Shown piece after piece: positions 45,219-54,778 of a stretch of 64,000 bases of DNA (position 1 is its first letter; each line of letters begins with the position of its first letter). The translations under genes were made by a program, and so were the position numbers. The stretch covers positions 1 to 64,000 of the forward strand of contig NZ_FNNN01000003.1 in NCBI RefSeq assembly GCF_900106755.1. The letters are read 5' to 3'. The notes under the pieces were generated by a model. The model was given only the letters and a program-made list of their open reading frames with translations, was not told where the DNA came from and ran no database searches. This DNA is from Bacteroides faecis MAJ27. Its GTDB lineage: Bacteria; Bacteroidota; Bacteroidia; Bacteroidales; Bacteroidaceae.

Positions 45219-46556
45219 TTATTTAAGTTTTAATTCCTCACCATTGACAATCACATCATCCATCGTAATGCGTTCACAATCTTCAAAGATGCATTTCTGC
45301 TTTCCTCCCTGAATATGGATATCACGTAATACAATATCTGATATCGGAGCTTCTTCTAATCCGACTATTTTTATCGGTGTTTTTACATCTGTAACAGTCA
45401 TCCCACTGATATGTACATTACGAAAGATTGGGGTGCGTTCACTCTTCGGTTCTGCCGGCATCGGACTGTATTTCAAGTTTAAAACGACAGCTTCTTGCTT
45501 GATATTGCTCATCACAATATTGCTGACACGAATATCTTCAACGACTCCTCCCCTTCCACGAGTTGACTTAATGCGGATACCTCGCTCAGTCCCGTCAAAC
45601 ACGCAGTTGGAAATAGTCACTTTACGCACACTTCCACTCATTTCGCTGCCAATAACAACACCACCATGCCCGGAAAGCATTGTACAATTGGTTATAGTGA
45701 TATTTTCACAAGGTACTCCCAAACGTCGGGCTTGTGCATCTCTTCCCGATTTAATCGTAATACAGTCATCACCTACTGAAATATGACAATCGCTGATATG
45801 TACATTCCGGCAGGATTCCGGATTGATGCCATCTGTATTAGGAGAAGGAACATTATCAATCGTAATTCCTTTGATAGTCACATTATCACAGAATTCCGGG
45901 TTTACAGTCCAGAAAGGGGAATTGACAATTTTCACTCCCTCAATCTTTACCTTCTTACAACGAACAGGCTGAATGAACGGAGGACGGAAAAAACGTCGCT
46001 GCAATGTGCTTACATAATCCTTATTTGTTTCAGTATAAATGGCCGTAGTATCATTCTCTGCATCCCACATAGGCTGATATTTATTCAGATCATGCATACC
46101 GTTATCTTTCAGGTCAATCATGACCCGGAAAAACTCCATCCACCATTTTTTACCTTGTCCGTCCAAAGTTCCTTCGCCCTTGATCGTAATATTCTCTGCA
46201 TCCACTGCATAGATTAAAGGTTGGAAACTTTTCATCATCACTCCTTCGTGACGGACTTCCACAAAAGGAAGATAATCATCAAAGTTATCTGAGAAAAGTA
46301 ACGTGGCACCAGCTTCCAGCTCCAAGGTTATATTACTTTTCAACCGGATACTTCCTGTCAGGTAAGTTCCCGCCGGAAAGAAAAGGGTTCCTCCACCATT
46401 ACGGTTCAGACGGTCAATCGTAGTGTTGATCAACTTTGTATTAAGAACTTTGCCATTTGCCTTTGCACCGATTTTCAGCATGTCTACACGTTCGGCATGA
46501 AGAACAGTGGCTGCACAAAGGCACAGGAATGCCAAAAGAGTTATTTGTAAATTCAT
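45219..46556 (-). CDS. GH28 polygalacturonase/exo-galacturonidase (BT1018-like)
   Basis: 445 residues, signal peptide (to about residue 21). A right-handed beta-helix with the complete GH28 active site: NTD with D242, GDD with D263 and D264, GHG with H297, and RIK with K330. The family cleaves alpha-1,4-galacturonan by inversion. In this locus it would trim the backbone GalA of RG-II or the attached homogalacturonan, after the esterase encoded directly downstream removes methyl groups. Endo or exo action cannot be read from sequence. Zero-base gap to the esterase gene; 70 bases from the upstream GH78 gene. Confidence 0.93.
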   Translation of the reverse strand: MNLQITLLAFLCLCAATVLHAERVDMLKIGAKANGKVLNTKLINTTIDRLNRNGGGTLFFPAGTYLTGSIRLKSNITLELEAGATLLFSDNFDDYLPFVEVRHEGVMMKSFQPLIYAVDAENITIKGEGTLDGQGKKWWMEFFRVMIDLKDNGMHDLNKYQPMWDAENDTTAIYTETNKDYVSTLQRRFFRPPFIQPVRCKKVKIEGVKIVNSPFWTVNPEFCDNVTIKGITIDNVPSPNTDGINPESCRNVHISDCHISVGDDCITIKSGRDAQARRLGVPCENITITNCTMLSGHGGVVIGSEMSGSVRKVTISNCVFDGTERGIRIKSTRGRGGVVEDIRVSNIVMSNIKQEAVVLNLKYSPMPAEPKSERTPIFRNVHISGMTVTDVKTPIKIVGLEEAPISDIVLRDIHIQGGKQKCIFEDCERITMDDVIVNGEELKLK

Positions 46557-46626
46557 AATCTATTATATTAAAGAATACTTCTTCATCATTTCCATTCAAG
46601 AAATTCGTGCCTAAATATAGGTATTA

Positions 46627-49479
46627 TCAGTCAAACTTATACATTCCGCTTTGTATTTCCTTGGGGTCCTTCTCTCCCGGAAGATATACGACAGCCGTTG
46701 TATTCACCGGAACAGACACATTTAAGGTAAATGCATCCTCTTGCCGAGTCCACTCTACTATAATAGTACCATAAAGGGTTTCGTATGATGATTTGACATA
46801 TTTCAAGTCTCCTACCGGTTGGGGAGCAATGATAAATTTCCGGTAGCCCTGCATTGAATCATCTTTTCCTTCCAAGGAGGCAGATAATACCGTATATGGA
46901 CGAATTCCAACCAATGAACGAAAGAACCATTCATCAATCTGCCCCATCATAAAATGATTCCACGAAGAACCTTGACGCGGGTCCCATTGTTCTGTCAGAG
47001 TAGTTGCCCCAAATTTTAATTGAAAACCATAACCGGGAGCTTCTTCATGATTAAACATTTTATAAATAAGTTCATTCTGGTCGTTACGGGCTAATGTCTG
47101 AATCAAATAACGATTGCCCACATCCCCGGTTGTCAGACGATCTCTATGTGCCTTTACATCTTTAATCAGATTGAAAAGCACCTTTTTATTCAAATTTGTA
47201 TCCGGCTGACAAACACCTTGTTCTCCTGCACTTTGTGTCAAATGAAGAAACAACGGAAGTGCATTACTGCATTGACTTCCCGTACCATACTGTGCGGTAT
47301 TATTATCTAAGAAACATTTATTAAAGGCTACCATAATATCATGGGCTAAAGAGCTGTAATAACGAACATCAAATTCATTACCTACCATTCCGGCAGCCTT
47401 TACCAAATACATAACGGTCATGTAATAATGTGCGGTAGCCACTAATGGAACAGGTGTATTCCGTGAGAATCCCGCACGAAAATCTCCATAATCATACCAG
47501 TCACCCAAACCGAAAGATAAGATTCCATTATTTGCACGAGTTTTGAGATAATCCACATAACGACGCATATTGGAATAGTATTTTCTGATCAGCGAATCAT
47601 CTCCATAAGTCTCATAATACATAAATGGAAAAATAACTAAAGAACCTCCCCACTCCGGCGATTCGGCAAAAGCATCCATACCCGGACCTTCAAAAACGAC
47701 ATATTCAGGGGCTGTTGTCGGCATTGCTCCATTGGAGTGCTGCGCATCAGCCATGTTCTGCATAATTTGCGGAGCATAAGCAGTCAGATCATAATTATAT
47801 AATAATCCCGGACCATTAAGATGCACCTGCTCCAGCCAACCAAGTTTTTCCCGGTGCGGACAATCCGTAAACACAGACTGCATATTACTACGTACTGCCT
47901 TCTCTATCAAGCGATGAGCAGCATTGAATATCTGATTTGATGATTCAAATGTAGAAACTTTCTTTGCCGAATTGTAAACGAAACAGGACTGAATGTTTTT
48001 CAATACCGGCAATTGATGCGGATTCTTCTGTCCTTTCAAGACAGCACCTTCCACCTGAATATATCTGAAACCATAATAAGAGAAACGAGGATGCCAAGTT
48101 TCATCTCCTTCACCTTTCAATGTATATTCATAGTAATGTTGGCGTCCTGTTTGACGTTGGTTACAAGCACCTTCTTCCGTTAACGCCTCGGCGACTATCA
48201 GAGTCACTTTTTGTCCGCGTTTACCACGTACTGTTATTTCGGGAAAACCAGCCAGATTCTGTCCCATGTCCAAGACTAAGGCAGAAGGGGCTACCACTCG
48301 TTTCGTAGATTTGGAAGCCAAGGCAACTTGCTCATCATTCAGTTTTGTGACCTTTTGAATGTTGTGCCGTTCCATAATCTTCACCGGACGTGCCATTTGT
48401 GGGCGAAGTATTCCTTTCGGAGCCTCCTGAACTACTACCGGACGCCAATCACTATCATCAAACCCAACTTGGTTCCATCCTTTCTGTTCTCCACGCGCAT
48501 CATAATCCTCACCTCCATAAATACAGTTGAAGGTTATCGGACTCAAATCATATTTCCAGCCATTATCAGAATGGATGACCGTATGTGTTCCATCCTCATA
48601 ATTAACAACTAACTCAAATAAGAGCGTGGGAGGACCAAAACTAATCTGTAGCTTACGATAACGTCCCCCTTGTACATTATAGAATCCATTCCCCAATAAA
48701 ACTCCAACTGCATTCTCACCATTTTGCAACAACTCTGTCACATCATACGTGTTATAATAAACACTTTTATCATAATCACTCCAAAGCGGAGCAAACTCAC
48801 TATCACCTACTTTCTTGCCATTTAACGAAAACTCATAGAATCCCAGTCCGCATACGTAAGCTGTCGCTTCTACAATCCTCTTGCTTGTTTTACGACCGGC
48901 ACTACCTCCCTTTATATCTCCCAACTCAAATGTTTTCCGCAAATAAATGCTCTTCTTGGCTAGTGTATCCACCGCTTCCCAAGCCGCTTTTACCTCCGGC
49001 TTTTTCAATTCGCCACCATGAAACTTACGACCTTCCGGCAAGTGGGCATCCTGACGAGTAATAGCCCCAATCCATTTCCTGGAAGAAAAGCAGTCAGGAA
49101 CTGAACGAAATTTAGCATCTGAGCTCCATTGTGAGGGTGAACCAGATTCGTCCCAAACCCGTACGCGCCAAATATAATTGAGTAGATTGCCAGAGCGAAT
49201 ATCCGCTCCTTCAATGGATACCAACTGGCTCTGTGAAGAGTTTACTTTTCCACTGTTCCACACAGAACGACCGGTAAAAACCTCCCGAATATCTATTTCA
49301 TAAGCCGATTGTTGTGTTCCGTTTTCAGGTGATTCCATCACCCATCCCAAACGGGGCACTCCCTCAACCACTACTAACCCTTCCTGCATTTCACAAGTCA
49401 GGCGACTGATTGTTATATTCTTCGCTTGTACGAAACATGGCAGGCAAAGAATAAGAAGAAGATATTTTCTTAAAATCAT
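46627..49479 (-). CDS. GH78 alpha-L-rhamnosidase (BT1019-like)
   Basis: 950 residues with signal peptide (MILRKYLLLILCLPCFVQA). Beta-sandwich domains N (about 20-170) and D (about 175-400) precede the (alpha/alpha)6 barrel (about 490-830) and the C-terminal domain (about 835-950). The barrel entry motif is TDCPHREKLGWLEQ rather than DGxxRDRxxWxGD of the 736-residue paralogue, so the two belong to different GH78 subgroups. ATTLTEQWDP contains the likely second catalytic glutamate. RG-II has several rhamnose linkages, and three GH78 modules in this window suggest division of labour; the target of this one is not clear. It lies 47 bases downstream of the GH143-GH142 gene. Confidence 0.9.
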   Translation of the reverse strand: MILRKYLLLILCLPCFVQAKNITISRLTCEMQEGLVVVEGVPRLGWVMESPENGTQQSAYEIDIREVFTGRSVWNSGKVNSSQSQLVSIEGADIRSGNLLNYIWRVRVWDESGSPSQWSSDAKFRSVPDCFSSRKWIGAITRQDAHLPEGRKFHGGELKKPEVKAAWEAVDTLAKKSIYLRKTFELGDIKGGSAGRKTSKRIVEATAYVCGLGFYEFSLNGKKVGDSEFAPLWSDYDKSVYYNTYDVTELLQNGENAVGVLLGNGFYNVQGGRYRKLQISFGPPTLLFELVVNYEDGTHTVIHSDNGWKYDLSPITFNCIYGGEDYDARGEQKGWNQVGFDDSDWRPVVVQEAPKGILRPQMARPVKIMERHNIQKVTKLNDEQVALASKSTKRVVAPSALVLDMGQNLAGFPEITVRGKRGQKVTLIVAEALTEEGACNQRQTGRQHYYEYTLKGEGDETWHPRFSYYGFRYIQVEGAVLKGQKNPHQLPVLKNIQSCFVYNSAKKVSTFESSNQIFNAAHRLIEKAVRSNMQSVFTDCPHREKLGWLEQVHLNGPGLLYNYDLTAYAPQIMQNMADAQHSNGAMPTTAPEYVVFEGPGMDAFAESPEWGGSLVIFPFMYYETYGDDSLIRKYYSNMRRYVDYLKTRANNGILSFGLGDWYDYGDFRAGFSRNTPVPLVATAHYYMTVMYLVKAAGMVGNEFDVRYYSSLAHDIMVAFNKCFLDNNTAQYGTGSQCSNALPLFLHLTQSAGEQGVCQPDTNLNKKVLFNLIKDVKAHRDRLTTGDVGNRYLIQTLARNDQNELIYKMFNHEEAPGYGFQLKFGATTLTEQWDPRQGSSWNHFMMGQIDEWFFRSLVGIRPYTVLSASLEGKDDSMQGYRKFIIAPQPVGDLKYVKSSYETLYGTIIVEWTRQEDAFTLNVSVPVNTTAVVYLPGEKDPKEIQSGMYKFD

Positions 49480-49526
49480 TATCTGGTTTTCAATATGTTA
49501 TAAATAATAATCCGTGTCTGAATCTA

Positions 49527-52500
49527 TCATTTCAAAGCATTCTCACAAACAAGTCTTGTCAGCGTATCCGCATGTCCTGCCTCTTTCCCATCCACAAAAA
49601 CACGTAATCCCTTTCCGCAATGGTAACGGTCCCCATTTTTATCCCAAAGAATCGTCAGATTGTGCCCATGATATAAAACATTATCCAGACAAAACCAGTC
49701 CCATTTATCAGCCGGAATCAGCGGATTTACTTCTATCGTATCATCCAGACGGGGACGAAGTCCAATCAATCCGGTAATCATCAAATCATTGAATGTAGAA
49801 TGGTTATAGTACCGGCTCCGTTCCTGATCGCCTTTCAGCCAATAACCGGTCACTTCATCCAGATACTCGCCAATATACGGACGGCCACGATGATATTGCG
49901 ACTCTACATACAATTCCATCTGACGAAAATATACACTGTCAGATAAAACAGTCTGCGGATAGTTATTCATGAAATTAGCCATTGCAGTCAATGTCTGTGC
50001 AGAAGCAAACGGCCAGATAGCTCCGTCCCACTCACACTTGCCGACTCCACGCGTGCGGAATTCCGGATGACGGCGTTCTGCCGTAGTCAATCCATAAGGA
50101 GCAGAAAATCCTTTTTCATCCATAATCTCTTTCCAGGCAACTTCATATTTCTTCGTTGTATCCGGTAAATTGAAATACCATGGGATATACCCGATTGCTT
50201 CACGTACATTGGCAGAAGAATCAATACGCACAGTCTCAAAGAACTGATGACGTGTATTCCACAAATCGTTCTCCACGAGACTCTTTAATGTATCCGCTCT
50301 CATGCCGTATTTCATAGCCATTCCTTCATTACCGGAAAGAATTCCCATTAGCGAAAGAGCTTTTGCATTACCGTACATATAACTGTTAATTGTCGGACGG
50401 GCATATTTTTTCTTCCGTCCTCCACTGATGGACTCTTCCATACCATCTTGTACATCACCTTGCCAATACAGTCCGTTCTTCAAACGATTCGTACGTTCCC
50501 AACGCTGATATTCTGTTTCCAGATCCTTCGCCATATCCAACATGAAATCCTTATCACCATCCACCATATAGCGCGCAAGTATGGCATCCGCATTCCATGA
50601 ACTGAACTTATCCATTTTCTTCATCGGCCCGCCATCATTGCCACGATACCATGTGTGTATAATCTGATCCAGATATTTCGGATCGCGCAACCAACGGCTC
50701 TCGTAAATATGATGTCCGATAGCACAGGCTATCAGATTATATTTGTCCGAATAAGACCGCTGAATCAGAAATTCGGTCATGCCATATCCGACAGGAGTTT
50801 CCTTGATATGCTTACGCAATGACCACCAACGATAATAGTACATTTCTTCAAAGTTATGTTGCGGGCATTCAAACAAAGGAATATTTTCTTCCATCCATTC
50901 CGAAGCCTTGGCATTGGGAATGGCCTGAACAATATTCTCATCTTCCATGCCATTGAAATAGTCAGCATAATGACTAAAGTCCTCATATTTCAAAAAAGCG
51001 GAAGAAGCGTCCTTATCTGTGGAGGAAGTCTTCACATTGGCAATGCGATATTCCGCTAACGGTTCCTGCCCACCTGCATTGGGTAAATCGTAAGTTTGAT
51101 CGGCAGGAGTATCTACGGTCGGGAATGTACGCATCTCTCCCGTACGGAAAGCGATTCGTTCAATAGTCGCTACCGGAGCATAAAACATACGCAAACCGAC
51201 TCTCTTACCATCTACATACACTTGAATATTACGATCTGCAGTCGAAAGAACTGCTTCTACATGATAAGTCTTCCCTGCCTCATATTTCATCATATTTGCA
51301 AACCGTGAGCCACCTTTCATACGGAAAATACCGTCCGGAGTTAGCTCAAGCCGCGAACAAGCAATGCTGTTTTCATCTAAAAAGTCAATCTGAAGTATAC
51401 CTTTATCATTCTGTCCGGCCAACAGATCAAATGAAACTTTCAATTCTTTAGAAGCCGGAATCTTACGCTCTGCCTTCGCATAGTCAAACGGGTCTTTATC
51501 CTGTAAAATCAACCATTCTCCTTCTAAAGAAACCGGAGCCCAAACCGGAGAATAAATATTCCAATTAGCTAGTTCAGCCATTGAACCGAATTTCGAAAAA
51601 TCATCATCTGCATGTGCGGAAGCATTGATCTCTACCGGAACAGGAATACGGGAAATCCACATATCTTCTTTATTCACGCTATATGAAACCCACAAATCAC
51701 CATCTGCAGGTATTCCGTTTCCTTCCTGAATACCACGGGGATATTGAGGACCATATGATTTGTAATTTCCTCCATAGCGCATCGGAGTAATTTCACCATG
51801 TACCAAGTTTAATGTAGTATACTCCAATCCGTCCTTACTCAATGAGATAGCCAACGGCCAGCGGAATTCCGACGGATTATAAACCGTAGCATAGGTTCCA
51901 TCGCTCAGACGTTGTCCCCAGATTTTCGCATTACTGTTGACAAATCCTTTTGCACGAAGCACAGGTTCTGCCCAGGTATGTCCCCCATCTTCACTGATCG
52001 AAGTCAAAGCGTGTTTCCAAAGACTCGCAATGCGTCCATCGGGCAATGTATAGCAATTGAATGCTTTATATCCTTTTTTCAGTGGAATGATCGGATCTTC
52101 ACGGTCAGCTTCTTCTACCCATTGCATCATATAAAGCGGATTATCCAGTATTTCCTGGCAAGCCTTTACGAATTCCCAGTCTTTGCTCTTTTTAAAATAG
52201 GGATAATCGGTATTCTTTTCGTTGAATCCATGATTGTAATAAATGAAATAGATAGGACCAAACGAACCATCTTTCTTAATCTCACGCACTACCCTACCTA
52301 TGCCGTTCCCATCATTCGGATCATCTTTCTTATCTAAGGCTACCCCATAATTTCCCATTGTAATCAACTTGCCCGACTTAGATACATAAAAGCCTACACG
52401 TTGATGCATGATAGCGATCAAATCTTTTGCCTGCATACCAGGGCGGGATTCTTTAGTATATCCGTCCGGCACTTTGTAAGGGGGGAATACTATTTCCGGA

Positions 52501-52856
52501 TTTGTCCATTGATAACCGTCTTTTGAGGTCATCAGGAATGTTTGGGAAGGTGGTATATGCTCATCCGAAGGGTCTGCCAGATACTGATAATAGAACTGAC
52601 CGTTCCAGTAGGCCAACATAGGCTGATGATTATAAGTCCATCCGTTACCGTTCGACGTATCCGGGTGTTCACGGTTGGCACGTACCAGTTGAATATTATG
52701 TACTCCTACTACCGGAGACAGTTGTCCGTCATGATAAGCGGGATTCGACAATTCCTTTCCTGTGTAATGGATTCTGTCTTGCGGGGACTGTGCTTGAATG
52801 GTATTTGTCAGCCATCCGGTAGCCAATACAAAAAGAATCTTCGTTAAGTTGTTCAT
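49527..52856 (-). CDS. GH143 Dha hydrolase fused to GH142 beta-L-arabinofuranosidase (BT1020-like)
   Basis: 1109 residues with signal peptide (to about residue 22). The N-terminal about 20-420 is a five-bladed propeller rich in W/Y (MLAYWNGQFYYQYLAD, SEDGGHTWAEPVL), matching GH143. A beta-sandwich (about 430-620, FSKFGSMAELANWNIY) links to the (alpha/alpha)6 barrel of GH142 (about 640-1010) and a final beta domain. The counterpart dismantles chain D, where beta-L-arabinofuranose is linked to Dha: GH142 removes arabinose and GH143 then releases Dha. Two consecutive activities in one polypeptide parallel the GH78-GH33 fusion for chain C. It lies 20 bases after the GH43-like gene. Confidence 0.92.
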   Translation of the reverse strand: MNNLTKILFVLATGWLTNTIQAQSPQDRIHYTGKELSNPAYHDGQLSPVVGVHNIQLVRANREHPDTSNGNGWTYNHQPMLAYWNGQFYYQYLADPSDEHIPPSQTFLMTSKDGYQWTNPEIVFPPYKVPDGYTKESRPGMQAKDLIAIMHQRVGFYVSKSGKLITMGNYGVALDKKDDPNDGNGIGRVVREIKKDGSFGPIYFIYYNHGFNEKNTDYPYFKKSKDWEFVKACQEILDNPLYMMQWVEEADREDPIIPLKKGYKAFNCYTLPDGRIASLWKHALTSISEDGGHTWAEPVLRAKGFVNSNAKIWGQRLSDGTYATVYNPSEFRWPLAISLSKDGLEYTTLNLVHGEITPMRYGGNYKSYGPQYPRGIQEGNGIPADGDLWVSYSVNKEDMWISRIPVPVEINASAHADDDFSKFGSMAELANWNIYSPVWAPVSLEGEWLILQDKDPFDYAKAERKIPASKELKVSFDLLAGQNDKGILQIDFLDENSIACSRLELTPDGIFRMKGGSRFANMMKYEAGKTYHVEAVLSTADRNIQVYVDGKRVGLRMFYAPVATIERIAFRTGEMRTFPTVDTPADQTYDLPNAGGQEPLAEYRIANVKTSSTDKDASSAFLKYEDFSHYADYFNGMEDENIVQAIPNAKASEWMEENIPLFECPQHNFEEMYYYRWWSLRKHIKETPVGYGMTEFLIQRSYSDKYNLIACAIGHHIYESRWLRDPKYLDQIIHTWYRGNDGGPMKKMDKFSSWNADAILARYMVDGDKDFMLDMAKDLETEYQRWERTNRLKNGLYWQGDVQDGMEESISGGRKKKYARPTINSYMYGNAKALSLMGILSGNEGMAMKYGMRADTLKSLVENDLWNTRHQFFETVRIDSSANVREAIGYIPWYFNLPDTTKKYEVAWKEIMDEKGFSAPYGLTTAERRHPEFRTRGVGKCEWDGAIWPFASAQTLTAMANFMNNYPQTVLSDSVYFRQMELYVESQYHRGRPYIGEYLDEVTGYWLKGDQERSRYYNHSTFNDLMITGLIGLRPRLDDTIEVNPLIPADKWDWFCLDNVLYHGHNLTILWDKNGDRYHCGKGLRVFVDGKEAGHADTLTRLVCENALK

Positions 52857-52876
52857 GATTTATTTCAGGTTTTAGT

Positions 52877-53806
52877 TTATTTCTTCTTGCTTTCTTCCAG
52901 CAATGTTTTAACAACAGATTCCGAAGCTTTAAAGATAGTTCCATGCTTATGTCCGACAGGCACACTTACGCTTTCGGTGACATCCGTGAAATTCCGAAAA
53001 TCCCTGGTACGCATAGCTCCATATATTTTTTTCTTATAAACATCAAAATAGATCAGATAATCATCACCGAGTTTTTCAACCGTCGGGCCTTCTACAAACG
53101 ACTCGGTAAAGGGTTGTGATGACGGTGAATAAGGACCGGTCATAGAGCCAGAAAAAGCTATTTTCAGATTGCGTTCGGGACGTGTGTTATCTTTGAGTAC
53201 CATTACATAATCATTTTTCGCCCGTTTCACAATCACAGCATCAATCGAGCTGAAACCGGGATCATATAATACTTTCGCTTTCGATACTGCCTTAAAATCC
53301 TTTGTTGTGATGTAGTACAAGCGATGGTTGTTCTCTTCTTCTTCTATTCCCTTTTCATAACGACCGGGCACACAAGAGGCCCATACTACCATAAACTGTT
53401 CACCTTCGTCATCATAAAAAATCTCCGGCGCCCATACATTGACAGTGGTAGGTTCGTCTGCCATCACAGGAATCATTTGTTGCTCCGACCAGTGAATCAA
53501 ATCTTTGGACTGTGCATAGCCAAAACCTAAATCACCTTTCCAACTGGTAGTCCACACCAAATGAAAGGTTCCATCCGGTGTACGCACTATGGAAGGGTCG
53601 CGCATTAACCGATGTTGCCCTAATTCCGGTTTCAACCAAACGCCGGGAATGCTATCCCAGTACATTCCATCTTCGCTATACAGATATCTCAGACCTTCAT
53701 CAGCCGGCTCATGAAATGAAGTGAACATATAATAATCTTTATTCCCTCCACAAGAAGCTAAAAGCAGAATGCTTATTGCAGCTAATGTATTTTTTAACTT
53801 TCCCAT
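52877..53806 (-). CDS. GH43-like five-bladed propeller, lipoprotein (BT1021-like)
   Basis: 309 residues. Lipobox ILLLASCGG predicts a lipid anchor. The mature protein is one five-bladed beta-propeller of GH43/GH117 type: RDPSIVRTPDGTFHLVWT, SKDLIHWSEQ, VWAPEIFYDDEGEQFMVVW and FVEGPTVEKLGDDYLIYFD. E in APEIF and in VEGPT are candidate acids. The usual first-strand Asp-Pro appears displaced (YMFTSFHEPADEG opens the fold). GH43 members act mostly on alpha-L-arabinose or beta-D-xylose; chain B arabinose is a reasonable target but unproven here. It follows a terminator-like hairpin and a 232-base gap, so it may begin a new transcript. Confidence 0.85.
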   Translation of the reverse strand: MGKLKNTLAAISILLLASCGGNKDYYMFTSFHEPADEGLRYLYSEDGMYWDSIPGVWLKPELGQHRLMRDPSIVRTPDGTFHLVWTTSWKGDLGFGYAQSKDLIHWSEQQMIPVMADEPTTVNVWAPEIFYDDEGEQFMVVWASCVPGRYEKGIEEEENNHRLYYITTKDFKAVSKAKVLYDPGFSSIDAVIVKRAKNDYVMVLKDNTRPERNLKIAFSGSMTGPYSPSSQPFTESFVEGPTVEKLGDDYLIYFDVYKKKIYGAMRTRDFRNFTDVTESVSVPVGHKHGTIFKASESVVKTLLEESKKK

Positions 53807-53909
53807 TTCTATGATTCTTTTACACTATACTAATATCCTTTATACAGAGACGATAAAAAGCCGGATTTGTACTCAAATAGATATAAAGAATCATTTTTTA
53901 TAATCGATA

Positions 53910-53935
53910 AAAGGGCGACTCTCCGAGCCACCCTT
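53910..53935 (-). terminator. Terminator-like hairpin after DUF3826 gene
   Basis: Arms AAAGGGCGAC (53910-53919) and GCCACCCTTT (53926-53935) pair except for one position. Downstream on the minus strand are TTATCGATTATAAAAAATG and no long T run. It may partially separate the susC/D-PL1-DUF3826 part from the GH43-onward part. Confidence 0.6.
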
Positions 53936-54038
53936 TCCTCCATCAAACAAACTAACCATTTAATAATGGGAAAGAATTCCACTTCTTTTTATAGTATCTT
54001 ATTTGTCACAAATTCCTTGTTTACAACATGCTATGGTT

Positions 54039-54707
54039 TTACAGTGTTCCTCCCCGTGCTTTTACACGTTTAGCCCACTCTTCACGTTCTTTTGTCAAAT
54101 TGTACCCACGTTTGGCCAGATAATTGTTGATACGTCCTTTGTACTTACCGAAAGCCGCATGCTTCTTGTTTGAATTTTCTGCATCCATAGCAAACTCACG
54201 CGCCTCTACCAACCAAGCATAGATTTGTGCCTTTTCTTCTTCCTTCAAAGAAGGAATCATATCAAGCGTAGCTTCATAAGTCACTTTCACCACGCCATAA
54301 GTCATTCCATCTTTTACGGCTTCTATCTGTTCCTCATTCAAAAAGAGAGATAAACTGGCAGGAAAAGCAAAGTGAGAACGGTACAAAGCTGCATCTTTTT
54401 CATTTTCAGCAGCCTTCAACGCTTCATCTTTCGCATCACCGGTCAAACCTGATTCCTTAACGGTTTTTACTTTTGCATCACGTATTTCATAAATATCATT
54501 CAGTTCGAAATAGCGATTGGCAATAATATTACAAACATCTTCGGCTACTTTCGCATCCGTAAGTCCTAGTTTATCTACAATTTTCTGCGAACGATTGACA
54601 ATGGACTCTACATATTTCGGATCACGATTCTCTTTATTCAAATCAACTGCTCCGGCAGATATCCAACCGCAAAGAAGCAACAGAGACATTAAAACTATCT
54701 TTTTCAT
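54039..54707 (-). CDS. DUF3826 protein (BT1022-like), secreted
   Basis: 222 residues with signal peptide (MKKIVLMSLLLLCGWISAGA). The mature part is helical and highly charged, with no enzyme motif that I know. DUF3826 genes recur in Bacteroides pectin loci beside PL1 and PL10-type lyases and esterases. Key positions such as L-G-L-x-D (about 46-50), LNEEQIEAVKDGMTYG (about 125-140), IPSLKEEEKAQI (about 152-163) and VEAREFAMD (about 167-175) recur in the C-terminal region of the methylesterase-type protein of the same cluster. A partner, stabiliser or binding role for pectin enzymes is therefore possible. It lies 71 bases downstream of PL1. Confidence 0.88.
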   Translation of the reverse strand: MKKIVLMSLLLLCGWISAGAVDLNKENRDPKYVESIVNRSQKIVDKLGLTDAKVAEDVCNIIANRYFELNDIYEIRDAKVKTVKESGLTGDAKDEALKAAENEKDAALYRSHFAFPASLSLFLNEEQIEAVKDGMTYGVVKVTYEATLDMIPSLKEEEKAQIYAWLVEAREFAMDAENSNKKHAAFGKYKGRINNYLAKRGYNLTKEREEWAKRVKARGGTL

Positions 54708-54778
54708 TTCATCTTATTTTTTATACCATATGCCAAAAGGAAACTCGGTTCCGGCACCTTACCGATGCCGGTTGCAGA

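Noticed and set aside
46627..49479. Calling the 950-residue GH78 protein GH106
   Set aside because: Length could fit, but the DCPHRE-type barrel motif and N-terminal domain order are those of GH78.
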